Shown here piece by piece: positions 24,449 through 32,463 of a stretch of 35,636 nucleotides of DNA. The stretch's first letter is position 1. Each line of letters begins with the position of its first letter. The position numbers were made by a program, and so were the translations under genes. Under the pieces are notes generated by a model. That model saw nothing but the letters and a program-made list of their open reading frames with translations. It was not told where the DNA came from and ran no database searches. The DNA lies in assembly GCA_938085105.1 (NCBI GenBank), contig CALKGK010000070.1, positions 1-35,636 of the forward strand. Direction: 5' to 3'. This stretch comes from an uncultured Flavobacteriales bacterium (lineage in GTDB: Bacteria > Bacteroidota > Bacteroidia > Flavobacteriales_D > Sanyastnellaceae).

Positions 24449-26131
24449 ATGCAAAGCAACAAAGCCAACGTACAAGACCTCATTTCGATATTGGTGCAGA
24501 AAGGACTCCAACACGTGGTGATTTCGCCCGGATCCAGGAATGCCCCCATTTCGTATAGTTTCTACCATCATCCCGAAGTAAAAACCTACTCCATTCCCGA
24601 TGAACGGGTGGCGGCTTACTTTGCTTTGGGGATGAGTCAGTACCTCCAAGCGCCGGTTGCTGTAGTATGCACATCGGGAACTGCAGCATACAATTATGGT
24701 CCGGCCGTTGCCGAAGCTTTTTTCCAAAAAACACCGCTCATTGTGTTGAGTGCAGACCGACCGGAAGAGTGGATTGGCCAAGGAGAAGGACAAAGCATTT
24801 TCCAAGAGCAGCTCTTTGGCAAGCACGTTCGTTATTTTGCTCAACTCAAAGAAGGCAGCAACGCTCAGTCGCGCTGGTACAATCAACGTAGAATCAACGA
24901 AGCCTGGGAAGCCTGCACCCACCGTACTCAAGGTCCGGTGCACCTCAACATTCCACTCAACGAACCGCTTTACAACTACACCACGGAGGAAGAGCGCCCC
25001 AAAACACCCTTGAAGAGCACTCTTGAAATGCAGCATACCTTGAGTGAAGAAACGTGGCAATGGATTTCAAGTTCCATGGCGGCTTGTCCGAAAGTCATGA
25101 TCCTCATCACACAAAACGCCGAGTTGGTGCATCCCGAGCATTTGGACAAGGTGGCCAATATGGACAATGTTTTGGTACTCACGGAAAGCACCAGCAACGC
25201 CTCCAGTAATCACGCCATTTCGTGCATTGATCGTTTATTGGAAAGTTTGGGGGCTGATGAAGATGCGGCACTTGTTCCTGAATTGCTGATTACCATTGGC
25301 CACAACATCATTTCTAAAAAAATCAAAGCCCTCCTTCGAAAACAGTCCTTGCGCCATTGGCATGTGGATGAGAGCGATCGGTTTTTGGACACCTTTCGTC
25401 AGCTCGAGCATACCATCCCTGTTTTGGGGAGTGATTTTCTCGCTGAAATGGCTCAACGGATTGATGCCCCGTGCAAAAGTGCATATCACCGTCATTGGTT
25501 AAGCAAGGAGGAGCATATTCGCGCAAGGCACCAAGAAGTGGTTCGGAGCCTTCCTTTTTCGGACATGAGTGCATTTGACAGCATACTCGATCGAATTCCG
25601 AGCGACTCTGACCTTCAAATGGGGAACAGCTCAGTGGTGCGATATATCCAGCTTTACAGTTCCCGCCGAGACTTGCGCTATTACGGCAACCGGGGGACCA
25701 GTGGAATTGACGGTTGCACCAGTACTGCCATTGGTTTTGCCCTTTTGAATGAGCGCACCACCACCTTGATCTCCGGCGACGTTGCTTTCTTTTACGACCA
25801 CAATGCTTTTTGGCACGACCACCTTCCAAAGAACCTCAAAGTGATTGTAATCAACAATGGCGGTGGCGGCATTTTCAGAATCATCCCAGGTCCGAGCACC
25901 AGTGGCGCATTGGACGCTTGCTTTGAAACGCCACATCAGCGCAGTGCGAAAAGTACGGCTGAAGATTTTGGATTGGATTATTCATCTGCTCAAAATGAAG
26001 AAGAGCTCAAAACAGCGTTGGAGCGTCTTTATTCAAAAGAAGGCTGTGCAATATTGGAAGTATTCACCCCTCGCACAGAAAATGAAGGAGTTCTGAAAGA
26101 CTACTTTAAACAACTCAAAAGCAGGTCCTAA
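24449..26131 (+). CDS. menD: SEPHCHC synthase (MenD), thiamine-diphosphate dependent
   Basis: The 560 residues (ATG at 24449; an in-frame GTG at 24443 is possible) form a complete MenD. The N-terminal domain has VVISPGSRNAPIS and VVCTSGTAAYNYGPAVAEAF, with the conserved glutamate for cofactor activation in DERVAA. ADRPEEWIGQGEGQSI is the next conserved block. The C-terminal ThDP-binding block is ISGDVAFFYDHNAF to VINNGGGGIFRIIPGP. It adds succinic semialdehyde from 2-oxoglutarate to isochorismate. The stop overlaps by three bases the stop region of the convergent STAS-like gene. In many flavobacteria menB would follow here, but it does not. Confidence 0.95.
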   Translation: MQSNKANVQDLISILVQKGLQHVVISPGSRNAPISYSFYHHPEVKTYSIPDERVAAYFALGMSQYLQAPVAVVCTSGTAAYNYGPAVAEAFFQKTPLIVLSADRPEEWIGQGEGQSIFQEQLFGKHVRYFAQLKEGSNAQSRWYNQRRINEAWEACTHRTQGPVHLNIPLNEPLYNYTTEEERPKTPLKSTLEMQHTLSEETWQWISSSMAACPKVMILITQNAELVHPEHLDKVANMDNVLVLTESTSNASSNHAISCIDRLLESLGADEDAALVPELLITIGHNIISKKIKALLRKQSLRHWHVDESDRFLDTFRQLEHTIPVLGSDFLAEMAQRIDAPCKSAYHRHWLSKEEHIRARHQEVVRSLPFSDMSAFDSILDRIPSDSDLQMGNSSVVRYIQLYSSRRDLRYYGNRGTSGIDGCTSTAIGFALLNERTTTLISGDVAFFYDHNAFWHDHLPKNLKVIVINNGGGGIFRIIPGPSTSGALDACFETPHQRSAKSTAEDFGLDYSSAQNEEELKTALERLYSKEGCAILEVFTPRTENEGVLKDYFKQLKSRS

Positions 26132-26502
26132 AATGCTTGGGACCGGAGCCAAGCCAATGCTTTCTCTTCGGAAGTAAAGGTACGCGAGGGAACGGTGGGT
26201 TTATTGTGTTTGATGTAGAAGTTAATAATCAAACGTTTGGGAAGACTATCGACCACAAAAGCGTCGGCAGAAGAGCGGGAAACTCTGGATGGGTCGGACA
26301 TCCATTCTCTAGCACTAGGAAGAATAAGGACGTCCTCTTCCGTGATGACCATTGTTTTAAAAGGGATGAGATTTATCTCTTGGAGATATTCAAACATCGC
26401 CCGTGCAACATCGGCACCAATTTCTTGTTCTTTTTTGAGGACAATCCGAACAATATTCCCCTCAAGAACTTCTAAGCTACAAACTCCAAAATCAACTAAC
26501 AC
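26128..26502 (-). CDS. STAS/SpoIIAA-like small protein (DUF7793-type)
   Basis: The 124-residue product begins at a GTG (26502); no ATG is available in frame downstream of the nearest upstream stop. It has alternating strands and helices: SLEVLEGNIVRIVLKK, ADVARAMFEYLQEI, KTMVITEEDVLILP, then ADAFVVDSLPKRLIINFYIKHNKPTVPSRTF and the end EEKALAWLRSQ. This 'VV-SL--R---NFY-K-NKP--P---F--E--A--WL' pattern is common in small Bacteroidota proteins related to SpoIIAA/STAS folds. Their role is not established. It runs opposite to the menaquinone genes and its last bases overlap the menD stop. Confidence 0.75.
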   Translation of the reverse strand: MLVDFGVCSLEVLEGNIVRIVLKKEQEIGADVARAMFEYLQEINLIPFKTMVITEEDVLILPSAREWMSDPSRVSRSSADAFVVDSLPKRLIINFYIKHNKPTVPSRTFTSEEKALAWLRSQAF

Positions 26503-26601
26503 AATCTTCCCTTCTTTATCATTTGAACTACAAAATAAGGCAATTCACCGAAGATTTGCCGCTACTCGTGCTACAATGATACAAATTTACCCTCTACGAA
26601 C

Positions 26602-26609
26602 TACCTTTG
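26602..26609 (+). promoter_or_regulatory. -7 element (TACCTTTG) four bases before the menA start
   Basis: An exact TAnnTTTG match ends four bases before the ATG at 26614. It gives menA its own promoter, needed because a minus-strand gene separates it from menD, and implies a leaderless mRNA. Confidence 0.5.
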
Positions 26610-26613
26610 CAAT

Positions 26614-27519
26614 ATGAAAAAAGCAGGCATTTGGCTTTCCGCATTTCGTTTAAGAACGCTTCCCTTGGCGCTATCGTCCATTTTTATGGGAGCAGCTATT
26701 GTGCCTGCGAACACGGAGAATTTTGGATTCATTCTTCTTCTGGCCGTGCTCACGACACTTTTTCTTCAAATTCTTTCCAACCTTGCGAATGATTACGGGG
26801 ATGCCCAGAACGGAGCAGACAACGCAGAACGCATTGGTCCGGAACGCGCCGTACAATCTGGAGCCATCGCCCCAAAGTCCATGCTTTTTGCCATGGGCTT
26901 GTTTTCTGCTTTCGCCTTTTTCAGCGGAATCGGCTTGTTGCTCGTGGCTTTTGGCATGGAGCACTGGAAGCTCACCCTCTTCTTTTTAGCCCTTGGTGTT
27001 CTCTCTATTTTCGCAGCTTTAAAATACACCGCAGGGAAGAATCCTTACGGTTATCGTGGTTTGGGTGATTTGTCTGTTTTCTTGTTTTTCGGTCTCATTG
27101 GGGTAGCGGGAAGCAGTTTTCTCTTCACCAAAAGCTTTGAAATCTACCACCTACTCCCCGCATTGAGCATCGGTTTTTTGGCTTCTGCCGTTCTGAACCT
27201 GAACAACATGCGCGACATCAAGGGGGATCGGGATAGTGGAAAACGCACAATGGTTGTGATGATGGGCAGTTCGAACGCAAAAATTTACCACTTCTTTTTG
27301 ATCATCGGAGCATGGATTTCATTGATCAGTTATTTCTTGTTAAGCGAAGCACCCTCTTGGGCTTTTCTCACCCTTATTTTTCTTCCCATTCACTTGCTCC
27401 ATCTCCGCAAAGTCGCTGGTGTTCAGAACCCTTCCGATTTTGACTCTGAGTTGAAAAAAATTGCGCTCAGTACTTTTGGAATAAGTTGTGTACTTCTCCT
27501 TGTTTCTCTGCTTAGTTGA
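26614..27519 (+). CDS. menA: 1,4-dihydroxy-2-naphthoate polyprenyltransferase
   Basis: The 301-residue UbiA-superfamily membrane enzyme has about eight or nine helices. The first aspartate-rich motif is NDYGDAQNGAD (59-69), and the second is NNMRDIKGDRDSGKRT, both needed for Mg-bound prenyl diphosphate. The N-terminal AFRLRTLPLALSSIFMG is typical of MenA. It joins the polyprenyl chain to DHNA and releases CO2, giving demethylmenaquinone at the inner membrane. Length and order fit a complete enzyme. It sits between the STAS-like gene and a membrane protein of uncertain function. Confidence 0.95.
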   Translation: MKKAGIWLSAFRLRTLPLALSSIFMGAAIVPANTENFGFILLLAVLTTLFLQILSNLANDYGDAQNGADNAERIGPERAVQSGAIAPKSMLFAMGLFSAFAFFSGIGLLLVAFGMEHWKLTLFFLALGVLSIFAALKYTAGKNPYGYRGLGDLSVFLFFGLIGVAGSSFLFTKSFEIYHLLPALSIGFLASAVLNLNNMRDIKGDRDSGKRTMVVMMGSSNAKIYHFFLIIGAWISLISYFLLSEAPSWAFLTLIFLPIHLLHLRKVAGVQNPSDFDSELKKIALSTFGISCVLLLVSLLS

Positions 27520-27520
27520 G

Positions 27521-27528
27521 TACATTTG
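27521..27528 (+). promoter_or_regulatory. Promoter -7 element (TACATTTG) before the membrane protein gene
   Basis: An exact TAnnTTTG match, with TTG at 27500-27502, 18 bases upstream, as -33 element. The ATG at 27613 follows after about 80 bases of leader. It starts right after the menA stop, so menA and the next genes can be expressed separately. Confidence 0.5.
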
Positions 27529-27612
27529 TGTCTGATTTAGCCACGATTTATATTATTCCATAGTCGTTTCACCACTAAAAACAGGTAGCTTCAGCATGCC
27601 TTATTTAGAACT

Positions 27613-28617
27613 ATGAATACCAGCAAAAGTTACTACTCTGGAGCAGACTTGCTTCTAGGTATATTCACGCTTATGCTCTGTTCTTCTCTTTTTCACTTAG
27701 CAGGGGAAGGGGCATACACTGGAATTGCTCGCGAACGATTTAATCTTCTTTTTGATCTTCCATTTGCCGTTTTCTTATTCTTTAATGCAGTTCGCTTGTC
27801 TTTTGGTGAACAAGGTGAAATGGCTGTGGCGCGAAGAAAGCGCCTTCTGCTCTACCAAGGCTTGATACTTAGTGCTCTTGGTTTGTTTCAGTGTTTCTTT
27901 TTTAGTAGTTCTTTTTTGCTGTTGTTGGGAATCATACTGGCTTTCCTCTCCCTTATCATTAATCTCAATTCCACCTTTATTCTCTTGCTCTTTTTAGGTG
28001 CCTTTTTCGTTTCTCACTACTTGCAATTCACTGAAAAACTCTGGCTGATACAAGGGAGCAAGTCTTTCCTTCTGAACTCCACAGGGATTATTCTTTCCCG
28101 TGGTTATTACAGCATTTTCCCGTGGCTCACCTTTACTTTAGTAGGGGTTCTTTTTGCAAGAATCAAACTTTCTTTCATGACCATCATTGGCATTCCTTTG
28201 GCCTTCGCCTCTTGCTTGATTGCTTTTTATGTTGAAAGTGAGCTGAACGAACTCTTCAGTCGTTCCAATCACCCACAATTATTTATAGAAACATTGATGG
28301 GACCTAGCTTCTTTCTACCCTCCTTTTTGCTCATAGCCATCCCTTCCGGAATGCTCTTTTGGTACTCCTCAAGAATATTTCATTCCAATTCGAAATGGAA
28401 TCCTTTTGGCCTTTTGGGGCATATGAAATATAGCATTTTACTCTTGGCAGGAATCTACCAAGTCGTCATTGCCATGTTCCTTCCGCGCGACATGGGCGCG
28501 CTTCAAATCCTCATCATGCAAAGTGCATTTTGGCTTGTCGTCTTTCCTTTCTCTTATTTTTGGCGAAAACATTTCAAACTTGGCCCTGTTGAACAGGTGT
28601 TCAAAAGATTGTACTAG
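27613..28617 (+). CDS. Multi-pass membrane protein, possible DUF418/acyltransferase-like
   Basis: The 334 residues are mostly hydrophobic, with about nine or ten helices. The N-terminus has GADLLLGIFTLMLCSSLFHLAGE, then a basic loop (VARRKRLLLYQG). SRGYYSIFPWLTFTLVGVLFAR recalls the 'P-W-G-----G' helix of DUF418 and heparan-alpha-glucosaminide acetyltransferase-like proteins. The C-terminal YFWRKHFKLGPVEQVFKRLY recalls the 'GP-E---R' end of the DUF418 family. Similarity is by pattern only, so the call is tentative. It ends three bases before menC and is thus in the menC-menE-rdgB transcript, but no step of menaquinone synthesis needs such a protein. Confidence 0.5.
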   Translation: MNTSKSYYSGADLLLGIFTLMLCSSLFHLAGEGAYTGIARERFNLLFDLPFAVFLFFNAVRLSFGEQGEMAVARRKRLLLYQGLILSALGLFQCFFFSSSFLLLLGIILAFLSLIINLNSTFILLLFLGAFFVSHYLQFTEKLWLIQGSKSFLLNSTGIILSRGYYSIFPWLTFTLVGVLFARIKLSFMTIIGIPLAFASCLIAFYVESELNELFSRSNHPQLFIETLMGPSFFLPSFLLIAIPSGMLFWYSSRIFHSNSKWNPFGLLGHMKYSILLLAGIYQVVIAMFLPRDMGALQILIMQSAFWLVVFPFSYFWRKHFKLGPVEQVFKRLY

Positions 28618-28620
28618 CCC

Positions 28621-29682
28621 ATGCGCATCCTCAACTTTTCTTACCGACACCATCCTTTATCCTTCATCAAACCCGCCACTACCTCCCGAGATGTGCTCAC
28701 CGAAAAGCCCACTTGGATCATCCGAATTGAAGTGGAAGATGAAGGCAAGAAGCGAAGAGTCGGTTTTGGGGAAGTCTCCATCATTGAAGGGCTGAGTGTG
28801 GAAACCAGCGCCGATATTGAGGAAATTCTCATGAAGTTTCAATCGTCGCCCGACCAGCTTTTGAAGGCTCAACTCGACAATTATCCAGCATTTCGATTCG
28901 CACTTGAAATGGCACTCCTGGACGCGCAAGCTGAACATCACCAACTGTTTCCATCGCCTTTCACCGCGGGGGAAGACAGCATCAAGATCAACGGATTGGT
29001 TTGGATGGCTCCCATTGAAGACATGCGGAAGCAAGTGGGAAATAAAATCGACGCCGGTTTTGACTGCGTGAAGCTGAAAATTGGTGCTTTGGACTGGGAA
29101 AAAGAGCGGGAATTGATTGCTGGGGTGCGAGAAAAATATTCCGCTGAGGAAATCACCATTCGCGTTGATGCTAATGGCGCCTTCACCCACAGAAACCCGC
29201 ACCAAAAATTAGAAGAACTTGCCGCGCTTGACGTTCATTCCATCGAACAAGTCATTGCTCCAGGAAACATCGAACTCCACCGCGATCTTTGTTTGAATGG
29301 GGCCCTTCCCTGTGCTTTGGACGAAGAGCTGATTGGCGTGAATGCAATTGAAGATCGAAAACAGCTTTTGGATCAAATTTCACCCGCCTATCTCATTTTG
29401 AAACCCTCGCTTTTGGGCGGATTTAAGTCTTGCGACGAATGGATTTCATTGGCTGAAGAAAGGAACATCGACTGGTGGGCCACGAGTGCTTTGGAAAGTA
29501 ACTTGGGCTTGAATGCCATTGCGCAGTGGTGCTACACCAAAAACAATCCCATGCATCAAGGTTTGGGAACGGGAAGCCTCTACCACAATAACTTCGAAGC
29601 ACCCCTCAAGGTAAGTGCCGGAACATTGAGCTACGAGACCACAAATTGGTTTAATTTTGACCTATTATGGTCGGGAAAATAA
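28621..29682 (+). CDS. menC: o-Succinylbenzoate synthase
   Basis: The 353-residue enolase-superfamily enzyme keeps the full active site: the KLKIG pair (K151 and K153), metal ligands D183 (RVDANGAF), E209 (SIEQ) and D234 (LDEE), and the second catalytic lysine K261 in LILKPSLLGG. It dehydrates SHCHC to o-succinylbenzoate. A capping domain occupies about 1-115. SALESNLGLNAIAQW matches the family's C-terminal barrel strands. The gene overlaps menE by 16 bases, which supports coupling. Its own substrate is made by MenH from the MenD product; a MenH gene is not seen in the window. Confidence 0.95.
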   Translation: MRILNFSYRHHPLSFIKPATTSRDVLTEKPTWIIRIEVEDEGKKRRVGFGEVSIIEGLSVETSADIEEILMKFQSSPDQLLKAQLDNYPAFRFALEMALLDAQAEHHQLFPSPFTAGEDSIKINGLVWMAPIEDMRKQVGNKIDAGFDCVKLKIGALDWEKERELIAGVREKYSAEEITIRVDANGAFTHRNPHQKLEELAALDVHSIEQVIAPGNIELHRDLCLNGALPCALDEELIGVNAIEDRKQLLDQISPAYLILKPSLLGGFKSCDEWISLAEERNIDWWATSALESNLGLNAIAQWCYTKNNPMHQGLGTGSLYHNNFEAPLKVSAGTLSYETTNWFNFDLLWSGK

Positions 29683-30710
29683 TCTTTCAATCAAAAACCT
29701 ACGATCTCAGCCCCGATGGCAAATGGCGAGATCTGCCCTCTGATCAAGACTGGCTCAAATCCATCCATCAGACCTTGGAAGCGTGGTTTGACGGCAGTGA
29801 TTTGATGTCGCTCCAAAGCAGCGGTACTACGGGCACTCCGAAAACCATGACCATACAAAAATCGAACATGGCCTTGGGCGCTCAACTTACTGCCCAGCAC
29901 TTCGAACTGAAACCGGGAACAGAAGCTCTCCTTTGCTTGCCCGCAGCTTACATCGCGGGAAAAATGATGCTCGTGCGCTCCATCGTTAACGCTTGGAACC
30001 TGCACCTCATTCCACCCTCCTCTGCCCCACTTCAAGACGATCTTCCCTCCTTTGATTTTGCTGCACTCACGCCCATGCAATTTCAAAAGAGCAAAGCCAC
30101 CCATCCGAAGGCCGGAGAGAACATCGAAACCATCATCTTGGGGGGCGCTTCTGTGAGCAAAGCCTTGAGCTCATTGCTTCAGCATCACCCTAAAAAAGTA
30201 TTTGAAACCTACGGAATGACCGAAACCATCACCCACATTGCTACCCGAAAGGTGAATGGCGAAAATCGGTCGGACTACTTCACTTGTTTGCCTGGCGTGA
30301 AATACACCTGGGATGAACGAAGGTGTTTGTGCATTGAAGCAGAGCATCTCCCTGAAAAAGTCATTACCAACGATCGCATCGAGCCCGTTGATTTCACCAC
30401 CTTTGAGCTTTTGGGACGCATCGACAACCTCGTCAATTCTGGTGGCGTGAAAATTCATCCTGAACAACTGGAAACCCACTTGGCCAATTGGTTTGACGTG
30501 GATTTTTATTTTTCGGGCCGAAAAGATCCTTTGCTCGGACAAAAATTGGTACTTCACCTCGAAAGACCTCCCTTGGATGCTCGAAGTGAGAAACTATTGA
30601 TGGACAGTCTGCGCGACGAATTGGGCAGCGTTAAGAGTCCGAAAGAAATCATCTATCACCCCGAATTTAAACGAACCACCTCCGGGAAAATCATTCGCGA
30701 AAAAGCATGA
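29667..30710 (+). CDS. menE: o-Succinylbenzoate-CoA ligase, short form
   Basis: The 347-residue protein is a compact ANL-family adenylating enzyme. The phosphate-binding loop is SSGTTGTPK (51-59). YGMTET is the next core motif, GRIDNLVNSGGVKIHPEQLE includes the hinge aspartate, and RTTSGKIIR carries the catalytic lysine near the C-terminus. About 100 residues shorter than the E. coli enzyme, it fits the short Bacteroidota MenE forms. It activates o-succinylbenzoate with ATP and CoA. Its start lies within the end of menC, and the stop overlaps the rdgB start (ATGA). A TAATTTTG sequence (29652-29659) just before the start lies in menC coding sequence and may be coincidental. Confidence 0.93.
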   Translation: MVGKIIFQSKTYDLSPDGKWRDLPSDQDWLKSIHQTLEAWFDGSDLMSLQSSGTTGTPKTMTIQKSNMALGAQLTAQHFELKPGTEALLCLPAAYIAGKMMLVRSIVNAWNLHLIPPSSAPLQDDLPSFDFAALTPMQFQKSKATHPKAGENIETIILGGASVSKALSSLLQHHPKKVFETYGMTETITHIATRKVNGENRSDYFTCLPGVKYTWDERRCLCIEAEHLPEKVITNDRIEPVDFTTFELLGRIDNLVNSGGVKIHPEQLETHLANWFDVDFYFSGRKDPLLGQKLVLHLERPPLDARSEKLLMDSLRDELGSVKSPKEIIYHPEFKRTTSGKIIREKA

Positions 30711-31282
30711 AAACACTCGTATTTGCCACCAATAATCAGCACAAACTAGCAGAAATCCAAGAACTTTTGGGCGATGCTTTTGTGCTCAAGACCATGAAAG
30801 ACATTGAGTGCCATGAGGACATTGTGGAAGACGCGCCGGACCTTCAAGGAAATGCCCAACTCAAAGCGAGGTACATCAAAGAGCATTTCGGCTTTGATTG
30901 TTTTGCTGACGACACCGGATTGGAAATTGAAGCCCTTGACGGTGAGCCCGGGGTGTACTCTGCCCGTTATGCTGGAGCGAAACGCAGCAGTGAAGATAAC
31001 ATGGACCTTGTGTTGAGCAAACTTGCGGGAAAGGAGCATCGGAAAGCACAATTTCGCACAGCCATTTGCCTGATTCTCGATAATGAGGAACACCTCTTCG
31101 AAGGCATTGTAGAAGGCGAAATTGCCCTGAAGCGCAGTGGTGAAAAAGGATTTGGATACGACCCCATCTTTCTTCCCGAAGGACAACAACGCAGTTTTGC
31201 TGAAATGAGCTCCGAAGAAAAGAATGCCATCAGTCATCGCGGGAGAGCCTTTCAAAAAATGATTGAATTTCTACAGCGTTGA
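30707..31282 (+). CDS. rdgB: Non-canonical purine NTP pyrophosphatase (RdgB/HAM1 family)
   Basis: The 191-residue protein shows the whole family signature: FATNNQHKLAEIQELL at the N-terminus, CFADDTGLEIEALDGEPGVY with metal-binding acidic residues, GFGYDPIFLPEG, and SHRGRAF near the end. It hydrolyses ITP, dITP and XTP to monophosphates and keeps damaged purines out of DNA and RNA. The ATG overlaps the menE stop by four bases, so it is expressed with the menaquinone genes although it is functionally separate. Confidence 0.96.
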   Translation: MKTLVFATNNQHKLAEIQELLGDAFVLKTMKDIECHEDIVEDAPDLQGNAQLKARYIKEHFGFDCFADDTGLEIEALDGEPGVYSARYAGAKRSSEDNMDLVLSKLAGKEHRKAQFRTAICLILDNEEHLFEGIVEGEIALKRSGEKGFGYDPIFLPEGQQRSFAEMSSEEKNAISHRGRAFQKMIEFLQR

Positions 31283-31324
31283 TAAGCTTCTCTTCTCTTC
31301 TTTAGGGCATGAGAAGAAATATCT

Positions 31325-31332
31325 TAATTTTG
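31325..31332 (+). promoter_or_regulatory. -7 element (TAATTTTG) of accA
   Basis: An exact TAnnTTTG match, 22 bases before the accA ATG. TTTA about 20 bases upstream is a possible -33 element. It gives accA its own promoter after the rdgB stop. Confidence 0.5.
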
Positions 31333-31354
31333 TCGTTCACAAAGTGCAGAACCT

Positions 31355-32311
31355 ATGCCTGTTTATCTCGATTTTGAGGAGCCCATCAAAGAGCTCAAAG
31401 AACAATTAGAAAAAACCTTGGAAATTCAAGAGGTGTCCAAAGTGGACGTGAAGCAAACCGCAGAGGAACTTCGAAAGAAGATTGCTGAAACGACCAAGAA
31501 CATCTATGACAACTTAACACCTTGGCAAAGGGTTCAGGTTTCAAGACACCCTGAGCGTCCTTACACCTTGAGCTACATCAAAGCCATTACAGAAGGCAAC
31601 TTCATTGAACTTCATGGTGACAGAACGGTGAAAGACGATAAAGCCATGGTTGGTGGTTTGGGTCAGATTGGCGACGAAACCTTCATGTTTATTGGTCAGC
31701 AAAAAGGCATCAATACCAAAATGCGCCAGTACCGCAACTTTGGGATGGCCAACCCGGAAGGCTACCGAAAAGCACTGCGTTTGATGAAAATGGCTGAGAA
31801 ATTTGGCAAACCCATCGTTACCTTGATTGACACCCCTGGAGCATTCCCTGGATTGGAAGCTGAAGAGCGCGGACAAGGAGAAGCCATTGCTCGCAACCTT
31901 TTGGAAATGTGTCAGCTCAAAGTTCCTGTCATCTGTATCGTTATTGGTGAAGGTGCATCAGGAGGTGCCTTGGGAATTGGCATTGGAGATCGCGTATTGA
32001 TGTTGGAAAACACTTGGTACTCTGTGATCTCTCCTGAAAGTTGCAGCAGCATCTTGTGGAGATCTTGGGACCACAAGAAAGAAGCCGCCGAAGCATTGAA
32101 ACTCACCAGTGCGGACATGTTGAAAAACGGACTCATTGACGGCATCATCCCGGAGCCTTTAGGTGGCGCACACACTGATCATGCAGCCATCTTCCAAACC
32201 GTTCGCGACACCATTTTGAAAGAAAGTAAAGCTTTGGGGAAGGTGAAAGCAGACAAGCGCATATCTGCCAGAATCAAAAAATTCTCCAACATGGGAGTTG
32301 TGGCAAGTTAA
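31355..32311 (+). CDS. accA: Acetyl-CoA carboxylase carboxyltransferase subunit alpha
   Basis: The 318-residue protein matches AccA over its whole length. The N-terminal helical part ([18 protein letters not shown]) precedes [17 protein letters not shown] and [20 protein letters not shown]. The carboxybiotin/acetyl-CoA site includes [38 protein letters not shown] and [15 protein letters not shown], with two pairs of glycines for oxyanion holes. With AccD it transfers CO2 from carboxybiotin to acetyl-CoA, giving malonyl-CoA for fatty acid synthesis. accB, accC and accD are not in the window. Transcribed alone from an own promoter. Confidence 0.97.
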   Translation: MPVYLDFEEPIKELKEQLEKTLEIQEVSKVDVKQTAEELRKKIAETTKNIYDNLTPWQRVQVSRHPERPYTLSYIKAITEGNFIELHGDRTVKDDKAMVGGLGQIGDETFMFIGQQKGINTKMRQYRNFGMANPEGYRKALRLMKMAEKFGKPIVTLIDTPGAFPGLEAEERGQGEAIARNLLEMCQLKVPVICIVIGEGASGGALGIGIGDRVLMLENTWYSVISPESCSSILWRSWDHKKEAAEALKLTSADMLKNGLIDGIIPEPLGGAHTDHAAIFQTVRDTILKESKALGKVKADKRISARIKKFSNMGVVAS

Positions 32312-32407
32312 GCTCGCATTTCGATGAAAATCGACCCTCGGTGGATAAACTCTGCTTTTCAACATATAACAATGGGCAACTTTGTTTTATATGTCGTTAA
32401 GGAATCT

Positions 32408-32415
32408 TAGTTTTG
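32408..32415 (+). promoter_or_regulatory. Promoter -7 element (TAGTTTTG) of the TPR lipoprotein gene
   Basis: An exact TAnnTTTG match. TTTG at 32381-32384 is a candidate -33 element, with spacing (23 bases) at the long end. The element lies over an in-frame TTG (32413), which argues for the ATG at 32464 as the true start, leaving a leader of about 42 A/T-rich bases. Confidence 0.55.
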
Positions 32416-32463
32416 CACCAATTTAGCATAAGAAAACAATCAATTCTAATAAATATCTTAAGG

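Noticed and set aside
29652-29659. TAATTTTG as a promoter for menE.
   Set aside because: It lies inside menC coding sequence (residues FNF), menC and menE overlap and are likely coupled, so a chance match is more likely; it is mentioned only in the menE entry.
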